A stretch of DNA of 64,000 bases, taken from the NCBI RefSeq assembly GCF_000516985.1, contig NW_006917093.1:3348001-3412000 (forward strand), written 5' to 3'. The notes under the pieces were generated by a model, which did no database searches, had not been told where the DNA came from, and was given only the letters and a program-made list of their open reading frames with translations. Of this stretch, positions 46,261 to 57,437 are shown piece after piece. Numbering within the stretch: the first letter of the stretch is position 1; the number at the start of each line of letters is the position of its first letter. Origin of the DNA: Pestalotiopsis fici W106-1. Lineage: Eukaryota; Ascomycota; Sordariomycetes; Amphisphaeriales; Sporocadaceae. Position numbers and translations under genes: made by a program.

Positions 46261-48131
46261 GGTAGGATGGACTGAGTTCATCAAAGAGGCGGCTTCTTGT
46301 TATTTTTTCTTCCCTCCTTGGTTCACGTTGGACGCCGTGTTGCTTTCGAGATACCCTTACTTCTTACATTGCATTTGCCTACCTAAGGTAGAGGCTACAT
46401 ACATTTACCTACCTAGGTTCGGTACAGGAATACCCCATAATAGAGTTTGATAATCACCGCTACCCCGATGAGACAAGAGAGTCGGCCGTGATGTAATCTG
46501 CGTCACCATCCTCAAAAGACCAGAAACCAGTAAACATGCACTGATTCCAAGCTCTTGTGCTGCGATTGCTGTGTGGAGCACAGAGAGAACAAGCAGCAGC
46601 AGGCAGCCAAAGAAAAGCTTCGCTGGTCAGTGCCCCTGACTAAAATTAAAGCCCAGGCGTTTCTCATGCTTGGATGTTTCAACTTATATACCCCTGTGGC
46701 GATCAACGTCCCCTGCTAGCCAATCATTTGGTCGTCGCAGCCCTAGATCAGGGTAACTGAGCCTAGTAGCGGGTAGCGGCCCAGTGGTGGACTTCAGGTC
46801 TCCCATTACAGCATCCTTGGAGCAGACCTTCGTCCCAATCGGGAGGAGTCCTGGTTTTATTCCCCTCAAGTCCCGTAAACCTCACTATAGGCCGCTTCAG
46901 GCCAGTGAGCATGTCATTCCTTGATTTAATCTATAGAAATGAATCTAGCAGCTCTATCAAACATGGCAATAGTAGCGATTTGTTGGACTGAGCGGCAAAG
47001 ACCGGAACCCAATGACAGTTAGACATGTAGCTGCTAATGTAGAGCAGTTTTGTACATGCCCATCACCAAAAGACGTTCAGTGCAGCAAGAACGATCTCTC
47101 CAGTCCACTAAACAAACTTCACGTTGTCCAAGCGCCAGCTGTTCTAGTTCCACCAGCCGAATGTTTCCCGCCCACATGCAACTCAGAGTTGAACACACTT
47201 CTACCTAGTAGTAGTAGCATGCCGCCATCGACATCAACAAACGCAGCTACGACCTGACTGATCATCACCACCTACGGAAGGGGCTTTCTCTCTAGCTTAC
47301 CATGGCTGTATCACCATGAGAGAATCGTGGAGGACATCCGGGGCACCTGTCTATGCTGTTGGACCCTGGACTCAGCCACCCAAACCTACCTAGTCAAGCC
47401 GTGGAAGAAGGTACGTAGAGAAGAAGCCATGTAGGTAAACTTTTTCCACACGTACGCAAACCAAAACATTCACCTGCACGGCCGGTCGTGCGTGCCTGGA
47501 CAGCTCTGCTGAATGTTGCTCTGCGTTTCCCTGCAATGGCTGAGACCTCTCATTTGATCATCATCCATCGTTTCGACCTTTTTGCTCCCCCCAATGGTCG
47601 GTTACAGCTTGTACATGTGCACGTGTATATGCCCTTTTGTGCTTGTGCTTGGTGAAGAAGAGGCTTGACGTCGCCCATCAAGCACATGTCATAAAGTTAT
47701 TGGCCATTTCTTTTGCCTTTTTCTACTTCTCCTCCTTCTCGGCTCTTGCAACAACCAATCCTTATCTCCTATTTCGTCTCCTATTCTTCTTGTACGATAA
47801 CCTGCTAGACTTCGTCACTTGTGTGCAGTACAACGACAATCATCACCTGAACAATCACACTTTGCTACGTTTAATCCCAATACACAATAGAGGGCATTTG
47901 TTTCTTGTACCATACCTACCTCTGCTTGTACTATTCTGCAACAATAAAAGGACAATCATTCTGAGCACCACGGGATTCTATCCGGCTCTGTAATGAATGC
48001 CATTACTTTGTTTCCAGTTATAAGCTCCGCAACGACCTTTTCTGCACTCCCACGAGCTGTTTCTCGTTCATTTCAGACAATTCAGTTTCACAGCGAATTC
48101 AAGCATTGATTTCACTTAAAGAAGAAGAAGC
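46261..48131. other. long intergenic region upstream of GH76 gene
   Basis: No supported gene. The frame at 47637-47993 is low-complexity hydrophobic and lies in a pyrimidine-rich stretch, so it is more likely leader DNA. ACCTAGGT occurs at 46411-46418. The final 500 bases are CT-rich, as is common before highly expressed fungal genes. Confidence 0.45.
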
Positions 48132-49889
48132 ATGTTTCTCAAATTAATCATAGCCGGCGCTTTTCTGGCACGCGTATCTGCAACACTTCCTTGGGAGCTC
48201 GATATTACTGATGGAGGTATGCTCGGCTAATCAAAGCAACATCCTGGGCCAAGACTTACTCAGGTCATATAGATTCCATCCGAAACGTCGCAAGCACCAT
48301 TGCTCATGGAGCCATGGCCCTGTACACCGGTAACATCACCAATACCGCCGATGTATGTTGTCAAAAATCCAAATCCATCATAACAATGCGAGCCACCAGC
48401 TGACAACTGTCTTACTTAGACCATCGCAGTATGGCCTGCGCCGATTTATTGGTGGGAGTCTGGTGCAGCTTGGGGAGCCATGCTGGACTACTATCACTAC
48501 ACGGGGGATGCCACGTACAATGATGTCGCTATACAAGCAATTATTTCACAGCTCGGTCCAAACTTTGATCTCATGGTCCCGCTACACCAAGGCGATGAGG
48601 GAAACGATGACCAAGCATTCTGGTCCTTCACAATTCTAGAGGCAGCCGAGCGGAACCTCCCGCAACCCAACGATGATGTTCCATCGTGGCTGGATATTGC
48701 AATCAACATCTGGAACTCAATGGTGGTTCGCTGGGATACTGCAAACTGCGGCGGTGGGTTTTTCTGGCAAATATTCGAAAGCAACGCCAATGGGCTGCAC
48801 TACAAGGCTTCTGTCAGCAATGGCGGCTTTTTTCAACTTTCAGCAAGACTTTTGCGAGCGACAGGCAACGAGACATATCTGGAATGGGCTCAGAAAGTTT
48901 GGGATTGGTCCGAGGCAATTGGTTTCGTCACAGACGCCTACGGGAGTGGCGCGCTCGACGTGCTCGACGGAGCAGACATATCAGACAACTGCACAACAGT
49001 CAACCAGCTCTCTTTCTCGTACTCCCAGGGCATCTACCTATACGGAGCAGCTGTCCTGTACAACTACACGAACGGCGACTCGACTTGGGGCGACCGAGTC
49101 TCCAGACTCCTCGATGGAACCAATACTTACTTCACTCCCTATGACAACGCTACAGACATAATGTTTGAACATGCCTGCGAAACAGTTGATCGATGCAAGA
49201 CAGACATGCTCAGCTTCAAGGCATATATGTCGCGCTTCATGTGGGCAACGACACAGATGGTGCCCTCGACCTTTTCGACCATTTCTGAAAAGTTACAGAC
49301 GAGCGCGATGGCAGCTGCAAATGCATGCTGTGGTGGAGTGACAGGCTCGACATGTGGTTTCAAGTGGTACGTTGGCGGTTTTGATGGCAGCGCTGGTCTT
49401 GGTCAGCAACTTTGTGCCTTGGAGATCATCCAAGGTCTCTTGGTTCAAGAAGCTGCTTCACCCCTAAAAGCTGGTGAGATTCAGCACGTGGTAGGTCAGT
49501 CTACGACTGAAACCACCGTGTCTAATCCATCAGCGACATCTGGGCGGTCTGACGCCACCACCCAGTCTACTGCCACGGGCCAGTCCACTGCCACCGGTCA
49601 GTCCACTACCTCCAGCCTGTCTCCTGCCTCCAGCCTGTCTTCTGCCTCCAGCCTGTCTTCTGCCTCCAGCCCATCCCTTGCCAGCCTCCCGTCTAGTTCG
49701 ATGGTCTATGGTCAAACTACTATGTCTTCTACTGGCCCTAGCATTCGGGTGTTGTCCTCTACATCGTCCTCGCTAACCTCCACCCCAACAGCATCACCCG
49801 CCGTTGTATCAGAGAATTGCGTTGCAAAGCTCGGCAACCCATGGCTGGGCTTGGGCTTGGTCCTGGCCATAATGTTGAGATGGCATTAG
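48132..49889 (+). CDS. GPI-anchored GH76 (DFG5/DCW1-type) alpha-1,6-mannanase
   Basis: Exons 48132-48216, 48273-48352 and 48420-49889 give 544 residues. The signal peptide is MFLKLIIAGAFLARVSA. The GH76 domain spans about 25-400, with WWESGAAWGAMLDYYHYTGD, and the signature GDEGNDDQAFW, whose Asp118-Asp119 match the catalytic pair of the family. Conserved NGGFFQLSARL, FSYSQGIYLYGAA and CGFKWY follow. A Ser/Thr-rich stalk of about 110 residues contains two 18-bp DNA repeats. The last residues (LGLGLVLAIMLRW) form a GPI signal. Dfg5/Dcw1 proteins are thought to process the GPI glycan and cross-link mannoproteins into the cell wall. Confidence 0.93.
49563..49672 (+). repeat. two adjacent 18-bp coding minisatellites
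   Basis: Units of cagtccactgccaccggt start at 49563, 49581 and 49599 (partial). A different unit, tccagcctgtcttctgcc, starts at 49611, 49629 and 49647, with a partial copy at 49665. Both keep frame and encode the Ser/Thr stalk of the GH76 protein. Confidence 0.88.
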
Positions 49890-50280
49890 AAAATTAATAG
49901 TTGCGTTTGATATTGTACATTTCCGATTGCATGCAGGGCTGTTGGACATTCACAACAATGATAGAACATTCATGCATAGAAAGGCGCTAGGAGTAACAAG
50001 ATTGGCAATGAAAGGGTGGCTGGCGTTGTAGCTCTTGGTCTGAATGGTATATATGCCTAAATTAGGTCACAGTCCATAAACAACATGATCTCACACATTT
50101 TGCTCACTTGAATTGCGCAACTCGTGACGCTACAAATCTAGCTGGTCTCAAAAGGCATTCGTAAAGCAAAGAAATATTGACGCAAGTGAGGCTTGGTAGC
50201 TTGTAAAGGATCATGTCCATCATTTCCTAAAGTCCTAGTATGCTCTTTTGCAGGAGTCTATCTCTACAGAAATATAATGT
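49890..50280. other. convergent 3' intergenic region GH76 / HIS5
   Basis: About 390 bases between two convergent genes, presumably holding both 3' untranslated regions. No other feature seen. Confidence 0.5.
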
Positions 50281-51678
50281 CTACGCCACAACACCGTTCG
50301 CCTCTTTCTCAAGCTCGGCTTCGTTGGCCGGTACAGTGGCCTGGGCTCCAAAGATCTTTCTTTCCCCGTAGACCTCTGCGAGTGCCTGCTCCAACGCAGC
50401 CAGGAATCGAGTGACCTCGCTTTCAGTGCCAACGGTGATTCTCAGGCACCCCAAGCAGCCGTGCTCCTTGCCTCTGAAGCGCACGACGACGCCCTTTTGC
50501 TCGGCCAGCGCTTCGTATACAGCCAGAGCAATAGCATTGTCGGGCTCGCCCTTGGGGTTCAGCATCTCGTAGAGTAGAAAGTTACTTTCAACACCACCGC
50601 GTAGGCGACCGACACCCTTGATCTTGGGCAGCTCAGCAATCATCCTGTCGCGCTGCACAACAATCTTCTCGCGGTTGGCGCGCATTGTAGCCAGGCCGTC
50701 GGCGGATACGGCATACGAGGCGAGAGCACTAGTCGGGCTCGAAATGTTGTAGGGCGCCTTGAGGCTGTTCATGAGGGTGGCGATTTCGGGCGAGGCAAAG
50801 GCGGCGCCCAGGCGGATGCCGGCCAGACCAAAGGCCTTGGAGAGGGTTTGCATGACAACCAGGTTGGGCCACTCGGCCACCCACTCGGCGAGCGAGGCGC
50901 CGTCGGGCGAAAAGTCAATGTACGCCTCGTCGACGACCACGACGCCATTCCACGTCGGGTGCTCGAGGATCCGCCGAATGTCCTCCTTGGCCAACACGGA
51001 ACCCGTCGGGTTGCCGGGCGAGCAAAAGTAGGCGAGCTTGACGTTGGGCTCGGCGGACAGGGCCGCGGCGACGGCCTCGACGTCGAGCTGGAACCCGGGC
51101 GCCGGCAGCAGGGGCACCTTGAGCAGGCCGACGTCGTTGACCTGGGCCGAGACCGAGTACATGCCGTAGGTGGGCGGGCAGACGAGGATGCGGTCCCGGC
51201 CGGGCTGGCAGAAGCAGCGCAGCAGGGCGTCAATGGCCTCGTCGCTGCCGACGCCGACAAACAGGTGCTCCGGGCCAATGGCCTTGTCCGTGTGGTGGTG
51301 CGTGTTGCGCAGATTGCACAGCAGCTGCTTCAGGTCGTGCTGGTGCGGGTCCGGGTACCGGTGCAGGCCCAAAAGGTCAATCTGAGGACCGTTGGCTCCC
51401 AGAGATGACGGAGATGCCAACGAGGAGGAGACGGCCTGCGCTGCCGATGCCGGTATCGAGGGCCCGTAGGCGTTCTCGTTGGCGTCTAGCAGGACATTGG
51501 TTCCGTCATCCTTGTAGTCACTGTTTCCATACTCAGTCAGATATAACGTCACTCATCAAGGGGAGGGGGATGATGATGATGAGGTTTTTGGTAGTATGAC
51601 TTACTCTCTTGCGCATCGGTACGGCTCCAGTGCCAGTATATTGGGCCGCGCGCATGTCTGGAGGTTGAAGGGTGCCAT
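50281..51678 (-). CDS. HIS5: histidinol-phosphate aminotransferase
   Basis: Exons 51678-51605 and 51520-50281 give 437 residues starting MAPFNLQTCARPNILALEPYR. Fold-type I aminotransferase motifs are present: DDGTNVLLDANENAYGP, LHRYPDPHQ, CSPGNPTGS, VVDEAYIDFS, and TLSKAFGLAGIRLG with the PLP-binding Lys253. Near the C-terminus GCLRITVGT supplies the conserved Arg. It converts imidazole acetol-phosphate to histidinol phosphate in histidine biosynthesis. A TGAGTCA element 150 bases before the start codon fits cross-pathway control by CPC1/Gcn4, which regulates this gene in other fungi. The long GC-rich antisense frames across it are codon-bias shadows. Confidence 0.95.
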
Positions 51679-52569
51679 CTTGTCAAAGAGTGGTTTTATT
51701 TTTCTTGTAAGGCCGCCAAATAGACTGATTGGTTATTTCGGCCTTCGGAACAAAACAAAACACCAATACTTTGGACCGTGATGATTTGATTTATAATGTT
51801 TCTTTTCCTCTGCGTATATAATTTCTTGAGTCACCTTATCAAATCAGGGACCAGTCATTAATTGCCCTGTCGTCCCTTTTCGGACGGCCTGACAAAGTGC
51901 CGTCACTTGGTCCACAATTAACGGGGCCCGAGTACGGCGCTGGAGTGGAGGGAAAACTTCAATTGATGAATTAATATGCTTAAATACATGTCCGCAATCA
52001 ATCATTCACTGCAAACTCGATCCGAGCTGATGAGACTACAACTCAAACTACTGTAGGAATATAGTATACTCTGTCAATCAATGTCATTTTGATGAGATGT
52101 ATAGAATTGCTAGCCAACTAATCTTTAGAACATAATCATATGCTGAGGCTGATGGGCTCTTCTCTCCATTGGCCAGCCTCGTCGTAGGGTAGTAATAGTT
52201 TCAAATGGGAAGGATGACACATATCCATGCCATTGCTCAGGTCAATGGTCATCATGGTTTCGTTTTCCACTTCCTATAACCATAGACCGGATTGCAGCTG
52301 TTGCGCCGAGATGAGTGTCATGACCCTTTTGGGGGACGGCAGTGAGTCAGGCCGGTATACTGCACGAATTGGGTCTAGCCAATTGTGACGGGGGTGTTTA
52401 TTGGTACTGTAGGTAAAATCGAGTTGAGTAAACCGCATCTTAATCGAAGCCAAACTGCAACATCTTCATTGCCACGATATCGGATTCCGCAAGGGCCGTT
52501 CAAGACCACCATCTCGATCGCCTGGTCTCTCTGTTTGCAACAACATTTTTGACAGTGAATCAACAAAAC
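51679..52569. promoter_or_regulatory. divergent promoter region HIS5 / kinase gene
   Basis: Nearly 900 bases between divergent genes. It includes the TGAGTCA site annotated separately and a second TGAGTCA near 52332. No gene is seen. Confidence 0.5.
51827..51833. promoter_or_regulatory. CPC1/Gcn4-type TGAGTCA site
   Basis: A perfect palindromic-type bZIP site TGAGTCA, about 150 bases upstream of the HIS5 start codon. The general amino-acid control factor (Gcn4 in yeast, CPC1 in Neurospora) binds TGA(C/G)TCA before amino-acid biosynthetic genes. Position and neighbour fit; binding is inferred. Confidence 0.55.
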
Positions 52570-53465
52570 ATGCACTCCCATAATCAGCAAGAACGGTCAT
52601 TTAGCAAGGCGTCCAGTGAAGTGGTTCGATCTTTTATGGCAAGAACCTACCATTCCGATATCAACCTACATCAAATAGGCGACGAAAAGTTCGTGACCAA
52701 GACAAGTCGACATCATAGCGAAGGCGATTCTCGAGCCCGTCAAGGATTTCGTAACGAGGTGATTGCGTTGAAAGTTGCCAATGAGCACGTATGTCGCGCT
52801 ATAACTCATGACTGCTCTTACAAAGAGATGAGTGCTCACTCTTGGTTGGACAGAATCACATAGCAAAGATTCTTGCATTCGATCACTGGCACATGTCCAT
52901 GCGTCTCCGGCTGGAAGCTGGCAAGAGCCTCAATGAATGGGCCGACGCTGCAAACATATCCATCTTGTCGACAGCAGAGTGTGGAATGATATGCAAGCAG
53001 ATGTCTAGCGCTCTAGCATATCTTCATGCATTGCCCATTATCCACGATGATGTCAAGCCAGACAATATAATGTGGTGTCGCGATCTCCAACATGCCGTTC
53101 TTATTGACTTTGACGCAGCAATCGTGATGTTGCCGACCAACTTCAACACGTCAGGAACGCCAAACTATGCTCCACCGGAATATCTCTTGGAGTATAAAAG
53201 CGAAAAGGGCGACATCTGGGCTCTCGGTATCACCATGCTGTTCGCATTCGGCTACGTGCCATTGCCCAACGGTGACTGGATCTTGCCTCATGCGCTGGCT
53301 AGGGAGAGTGGCCCCTACGAGAAAATGACTGAGTGGTTGGCACAGGTTGAGGCACTACGTGCTGGACTGATCAAAGCAAATCCTCTTTTAGCAGAAATGT
53401 TGAACTCTGATCCTGACCGGAGAGTCAATAGTCGCGAGCTGTCTCAACGACTTGAGCTGCCGTGA
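52570..53465 (+). CDS. small divergent protein kinase
   Basis: Exons 52570-52788 and 52854-53465 give 276 residues starting at the first ATG in the frame. The ATP-anchoring lysine is probably Lys44 in KFVTK, but no normal glycine-rich loop precedes it. The catalytic loop is HDDVKPDN (residues 137-144), keeping the Asp and Asn of HRDLKPEN. The magnesium motif is DFD (158-160) instead of DFG. NYAPPEYL replaces the APE motif, and DIWALGITM marks subdomain IX. The protein is just one kinase domain and is near the lower size limit. It may be an active but atypical Ser/Thr kinase or a member of a lineage-expanded fungal set. The substrate is unknown. No tail or localisation signal. Confidence 0.78.
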
Positions 53466-54333
53466 GAGGATAACATTTGAGTCATCCGTATTATCTGCAG
53501 AATCAACTGTTGCCAATGTTTCAGACTTTGGAAAACACAACTGGATTTTTTTGGCAGGGTATAGTCGATAGTTCCAAAGCGCGCTCCATATTGCACTCAC
53601 AAAGCAAGGAACAAGTCACCTACCATGCCAAAGGTGTTCATGCTGCTGCAGCTTGTCCATCTGAACGATATCACGTCAACGACAGGCCATGCGATCGGAC
53701 GCGCTCGACCACCTTCACTCCCCTGTACTATGTATGCAGTCGTGCAGATTGCCAAAGACCCCTGGATGAGAAGAGCGGGAGGATCAATCCATGGCAAGAT
53801 GCGTGCCGTTGCTTGGCCATGCGAGCCTCCAGGTACAGCAGCAACTTGTGATGAGCCGTGGGGCGCCTCTGTAGCTTATCTCCAAGATCCCCAATGCGCG
53901 AAATGCAGCACAGCGACGTTGCGTTGCATAGTGTTGCGGACTGTCCTTCCTGTTCGGGCATGGCCACGTCGACCCCCGGCTATCGTCACACCGCATGCCC
54001 GCATTTTGACGAGGTTACATCTCTGCAATTCCCATGGTACTGTACATTTTAATGATCAGTTCATTCATCTGGAGTCAATGACGAATTCGGAACCCTGCGA
54101 TTACACGGGCAATCAACTACCGGGTTCGTGGTTGATTGGCAGACCCTATGCAGGCAGCTCGTAAGTCCATGACGGCCCAGGACCGGGGTTGATGTGTTTA
54201 TACTGCAAGCTCCTCCGCTGCAACGACCAAGCGCCAAGCACCCTACGGTCGGTATATAAACATGGCAGGCCAAGATACAGCCAAGGAGTGTTCCTGGGGT
54301 CAGGGAACTCTTGTCTTTTCCTGAAGATCCATC
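53466..54333. promoter_or_regulatory. intergenic region / S53 protease promoter
   Basis: Frames here, including 53625-54164 (+), have no domain or coding signs. A good TATA box lies at 54253-54260 before the protease gene. Confidence 0.5.
54253..54260 (+). promoter_or_regulatory. TATA box (TATATAAA) of S53 protease gene
   Basis: TATATAAA stands 74 bases before the ATG of the secreted protease gene, a usual distance for regulated fungal genes. It is the clearest core-promoter motif in the window. Confidence 0.6.
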
Positions 54334-56714
54334 ATGGTCGCCATCAAGCATCTGCTCGCGGCAGTGGCCGTAGTCCCGTTGTGCGTTGCCGCGCCTACGA
54401 CTTCCAGTCATGTCCTCCACGAACAGCGGAGATCCCACGATAGAGTCTGGAAGAGATCTAGCCGACTCGATGGCTCTGCAGTCCTGCCGATGCGAATTGG
54501 CCTCACCCAGAGCAATCTCGAGAAGGGACCAGAGCTTCTGAGGGAGGTCTCACATCCCAGCTCTCCCAGATATGGCCAATACTTGACAGCGAGTGAGATT
54601 CATGAGCTGTTTGCCCCAGCTGAAGAGGCTGTCAACTCTGTCAAAGAATGGATCGCATCTTTTGGCGTTGAGCCGTCTCGCATCATACACTCGGACAACA
54701 AGGGATGGCTTGCATTTGATGCCTCGGCAAGTGAGGTCGAGGCCATGTTTGACACTGAGTTTTATGAATACAGCCACGACGAGACTGGAAAGCTTCGTGT
54801 CGGATGCGATGAGTACGTTCCCAATAGATGCTTGGAGTGATGTATATATCTAATCGAGGATCATTAGGTACTCTGTCCCCGAGCATTTGCTCCCACACAT
54901 TGATTTTATCAAACCTGGAGTCAAGATGATGCCAGTAACGAAGAGAAATGTGCCCAGCCCAGGACACAAGAAGAGATTCAGCCGCGGACCCAAAAAGCCA
55001 GCTGGGCGCGTCTCGCTCAAGGAGAGCCCCTTTGGCAGCTGGGACTTCAAGGCGGCAGCCGCACAGACACTTCCAGATGACCTACAGGGTTGTGGACAGA
55101 ATATCACTCCACCATGCTACCGGGCTCTCTATGATATCCCGATTCCTGATGGCGCTGTACCCGGACTGGGTGTTGGTGTTTACGAGCAAGGTGACTACTT
55201 TGCAAAGGGCGACTTGGACGAGTCGTATGCCGCATACGCTCCCTGGGTGCCCGAGGGGACTTACCCGATCCCAGCTCTTGTTGATGGAGCTCAGTACGAC
55301 TTTCCGCAAAACGCTACTGACTGGGTTGGTGGAGAAGCTAACCTTGATATCTTCATTGCGTGAGTCAAACCTGCCAGATGATGCACGGGAAGTCGACTAA
55401 TATCCATGAAGCCAAGCTCTGACATATCCTCAAAATGTTACGCTTTACCAAGTCGATGACCAGATTTACGAGCCCGAAGAAGTTGCCACTACTAATTTGT
55501 TCAACACGTTCCTTGACGCTCTTGATGGAGTATGAACCATTGCATTATCATTACTGTAAATTTCGAGACTGACCTGACCGCAGTCATATTGCAACTACTC
55601 AGCCTATGGTGAGACTGGAGACGATCCAGATATTGACGCCGTCTACCCTAACCCAGATCCTGCTGGCTACCAAGGTACGTGAATTCAACGAAGCCGATAG
55701 GGACTCTTTCTTACTATGTTCACTTAGGCGAGCGTCAATGCGGTGTCTATGAGCCTACCCCTGTAATCAGCATTTCGTACGGCCAGGCAGAGGCCGATCT
55801 GCCCATCAACTACACAAAGCGACAATGCGACGAATTCATGAAGCTTGGTCTTCAGGGTGTCTCCATCTTTGTGTCCTCGGGAGACTATGGCGTGGCTTCT
55901 TTCCCTGGTGATGGCTCCGACAATGGCTGCCTCGGGCCCGAGTCGACCATTTTCAACTCTCAGTATCCCAACGGCTGTCCATACCTCACCTCGGTCGGAG
56001 GCACCATGATCTACCCTGACCAGACTGTGCTGGACCCCGAGAGTGTCCTTCAGGTTGCCTTGTCAGGCGCGCCAAACTTTAGCTCTGCCGGTGGTTTTTC
56101 CATCTACTTTGAGACTGCAGACTACCAAAAGTCCGCCGTGCAATTTTACTTTGACAACTATGATCCGTCTTACCCCTATTTTGAAGAGTTTGACCCGGAC
56201 TTTGACACGGTCGAGGGCTTGTACAATAGGATCGGTAGGGCAGGTCCCGATGTGTCGGCAAATGGTGCAAACTTGCAGGTATACACCAACGGGGAGCAGT
56301 ATCACTTTTACGGCACGAGTCTGTCAGCACCAGTCTTTGCTTCAGTCATCGCCCTGGTAAGTCCACCATGATGAAAGTCCAATACGCGATGGAAAACAAT
56401 GTTTTGTTGACCCATATATATAGATTAATGAGGAGCGTGCCAACGCCGGCAAGGGCACCGTGGGTTTTGTCAACCCGGTGCTGTACGAGAACCCCGATGT
56501 CTTGAATGACATTACCAACGGTACCAACCTCGGATGTGGAAGCGACGGGTTCCAAGCCGTCCCAGGGTAAGTTTTCAAATGCTCAATGTGTACTTGTATC
56601 CTTTTCCAGCTGGCAAACGCTGACTTTGTGTATTTCTCCAGATGGGATCCTGTCACTGGCTTGGGTACACCTAACTACCCAAAGATGAGAGATCTGTTCC
56701 TTTCTCTTCCATAA
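54334..56714 (+). CDS. secreted S53 (sedolisin) tripeptidyl-peptidase-like protease
   Basis: Seven exons: 54334-54812, 54868-55359, 55412-55529, 55584-55674, 55728-56356, 56424-56566 and 56642-56714, giving 674 residues. The signal peptide is MVAIKHLLAAVAVVPLCVAA. A pro-kumamolisin propeptide extends to about residue 200 (SSPRYGQYLTASEIHELFAP is its signature) and ends in a basic linker with KR and KKR sites for processing. The mature sedolisin has Glu316 and Asp320 in GGEANLD, the oxyanion Asp446 in SSGDYGV, and the nucleophile Ser591 in GTSLSAP. The calcium-site end WDPVTGLGTPNY closes the protein. Acid-active secreted peptidases of this type release tripeptides from extracellular protein. 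Confidence 0.94.
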
Positions 56715-57437
56715 ATCATGTGTTCGAATCTCTGAAACCGAAAGATTTGATTCATCGCTGAGGGATATGGCACAAACTTTTGTTTGGCAAGATAGTAAAT
56801 GATTGCACGGCCAATTGGAAGCTGGCTACTGTAAATGAATACATGATACTCCGAGCATTTCCCAGAAAAGAATCCCAAAATGCCGGTGATAATTCATGTT
56901 GATGATGGATGGTGTCTTGACTCAGACATTCTTACTCCTCCGGACAAAAGAGTTCATAATCATATAATCAAGACGAAACCGTTTGTAAAACGGCCAGCAA
57001 CATTACCCCTAAGCGACGTTTTTGTTTCCTTTTTTCTCTTTCTCCTTTTTAGTTTATCAGTTCGAACCCATGAATTGTTCTTATACTTTTTTTTTTCTAT
57101 CCTTCCATGGCAAACTACTAACCTAGGTACTATGTGGCCAAGGATCTAGTATATTCCATCAATTATTTGCATAACCTTTATTATGTGCATGCCCCTCCAG
57201 TAAAAATGTAGCAGTAAAACCCCGCCTGCTACAAATTTGTGGAAAAGTGGGACTATTTGTGCAAGTTGAGTCAAAGTTTCTCACCACGGCAGTAAATGTT
57301 CAGCCAACTTGGTTGACTCGGCATATGCCATAAATCAAGTATCAATTTTAAGAAACATCAAATATTTCATGCTCTTCCACAATCTCATTTAATCTCAGAA
57401 TCAAGAAAAGAAAGCAGTACTGGCATCATACTCGAGC
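56715..57437. other. intergenic region before CNS1
   Basis: Seven hundred bases with the 3' end of the protease gene and the CNS1 promoter. An ACCTAGGT palindrome lies at 57121-57128. No gene seen. Confidence 0.5.

Noticed and set aside
47637..47993. 118-codon hydrophobic plus-strand frame
   Set aside because: Lies in a pyrimidine-rich leader-like tract, which gives Phe/Leu-rich translations by itself.
50769..51408. Long frames antisense or out of frame to HIS5
   Set aside because: HIS5 is unmistakable in its own frame; GC-rich third codon positions open the other frames.
53625..54164. 179-codon plus-strand frame between kinase and protease
   Set aside because: No domain; sits directly over the protease promoter region and overlaps equally open antisense frames.
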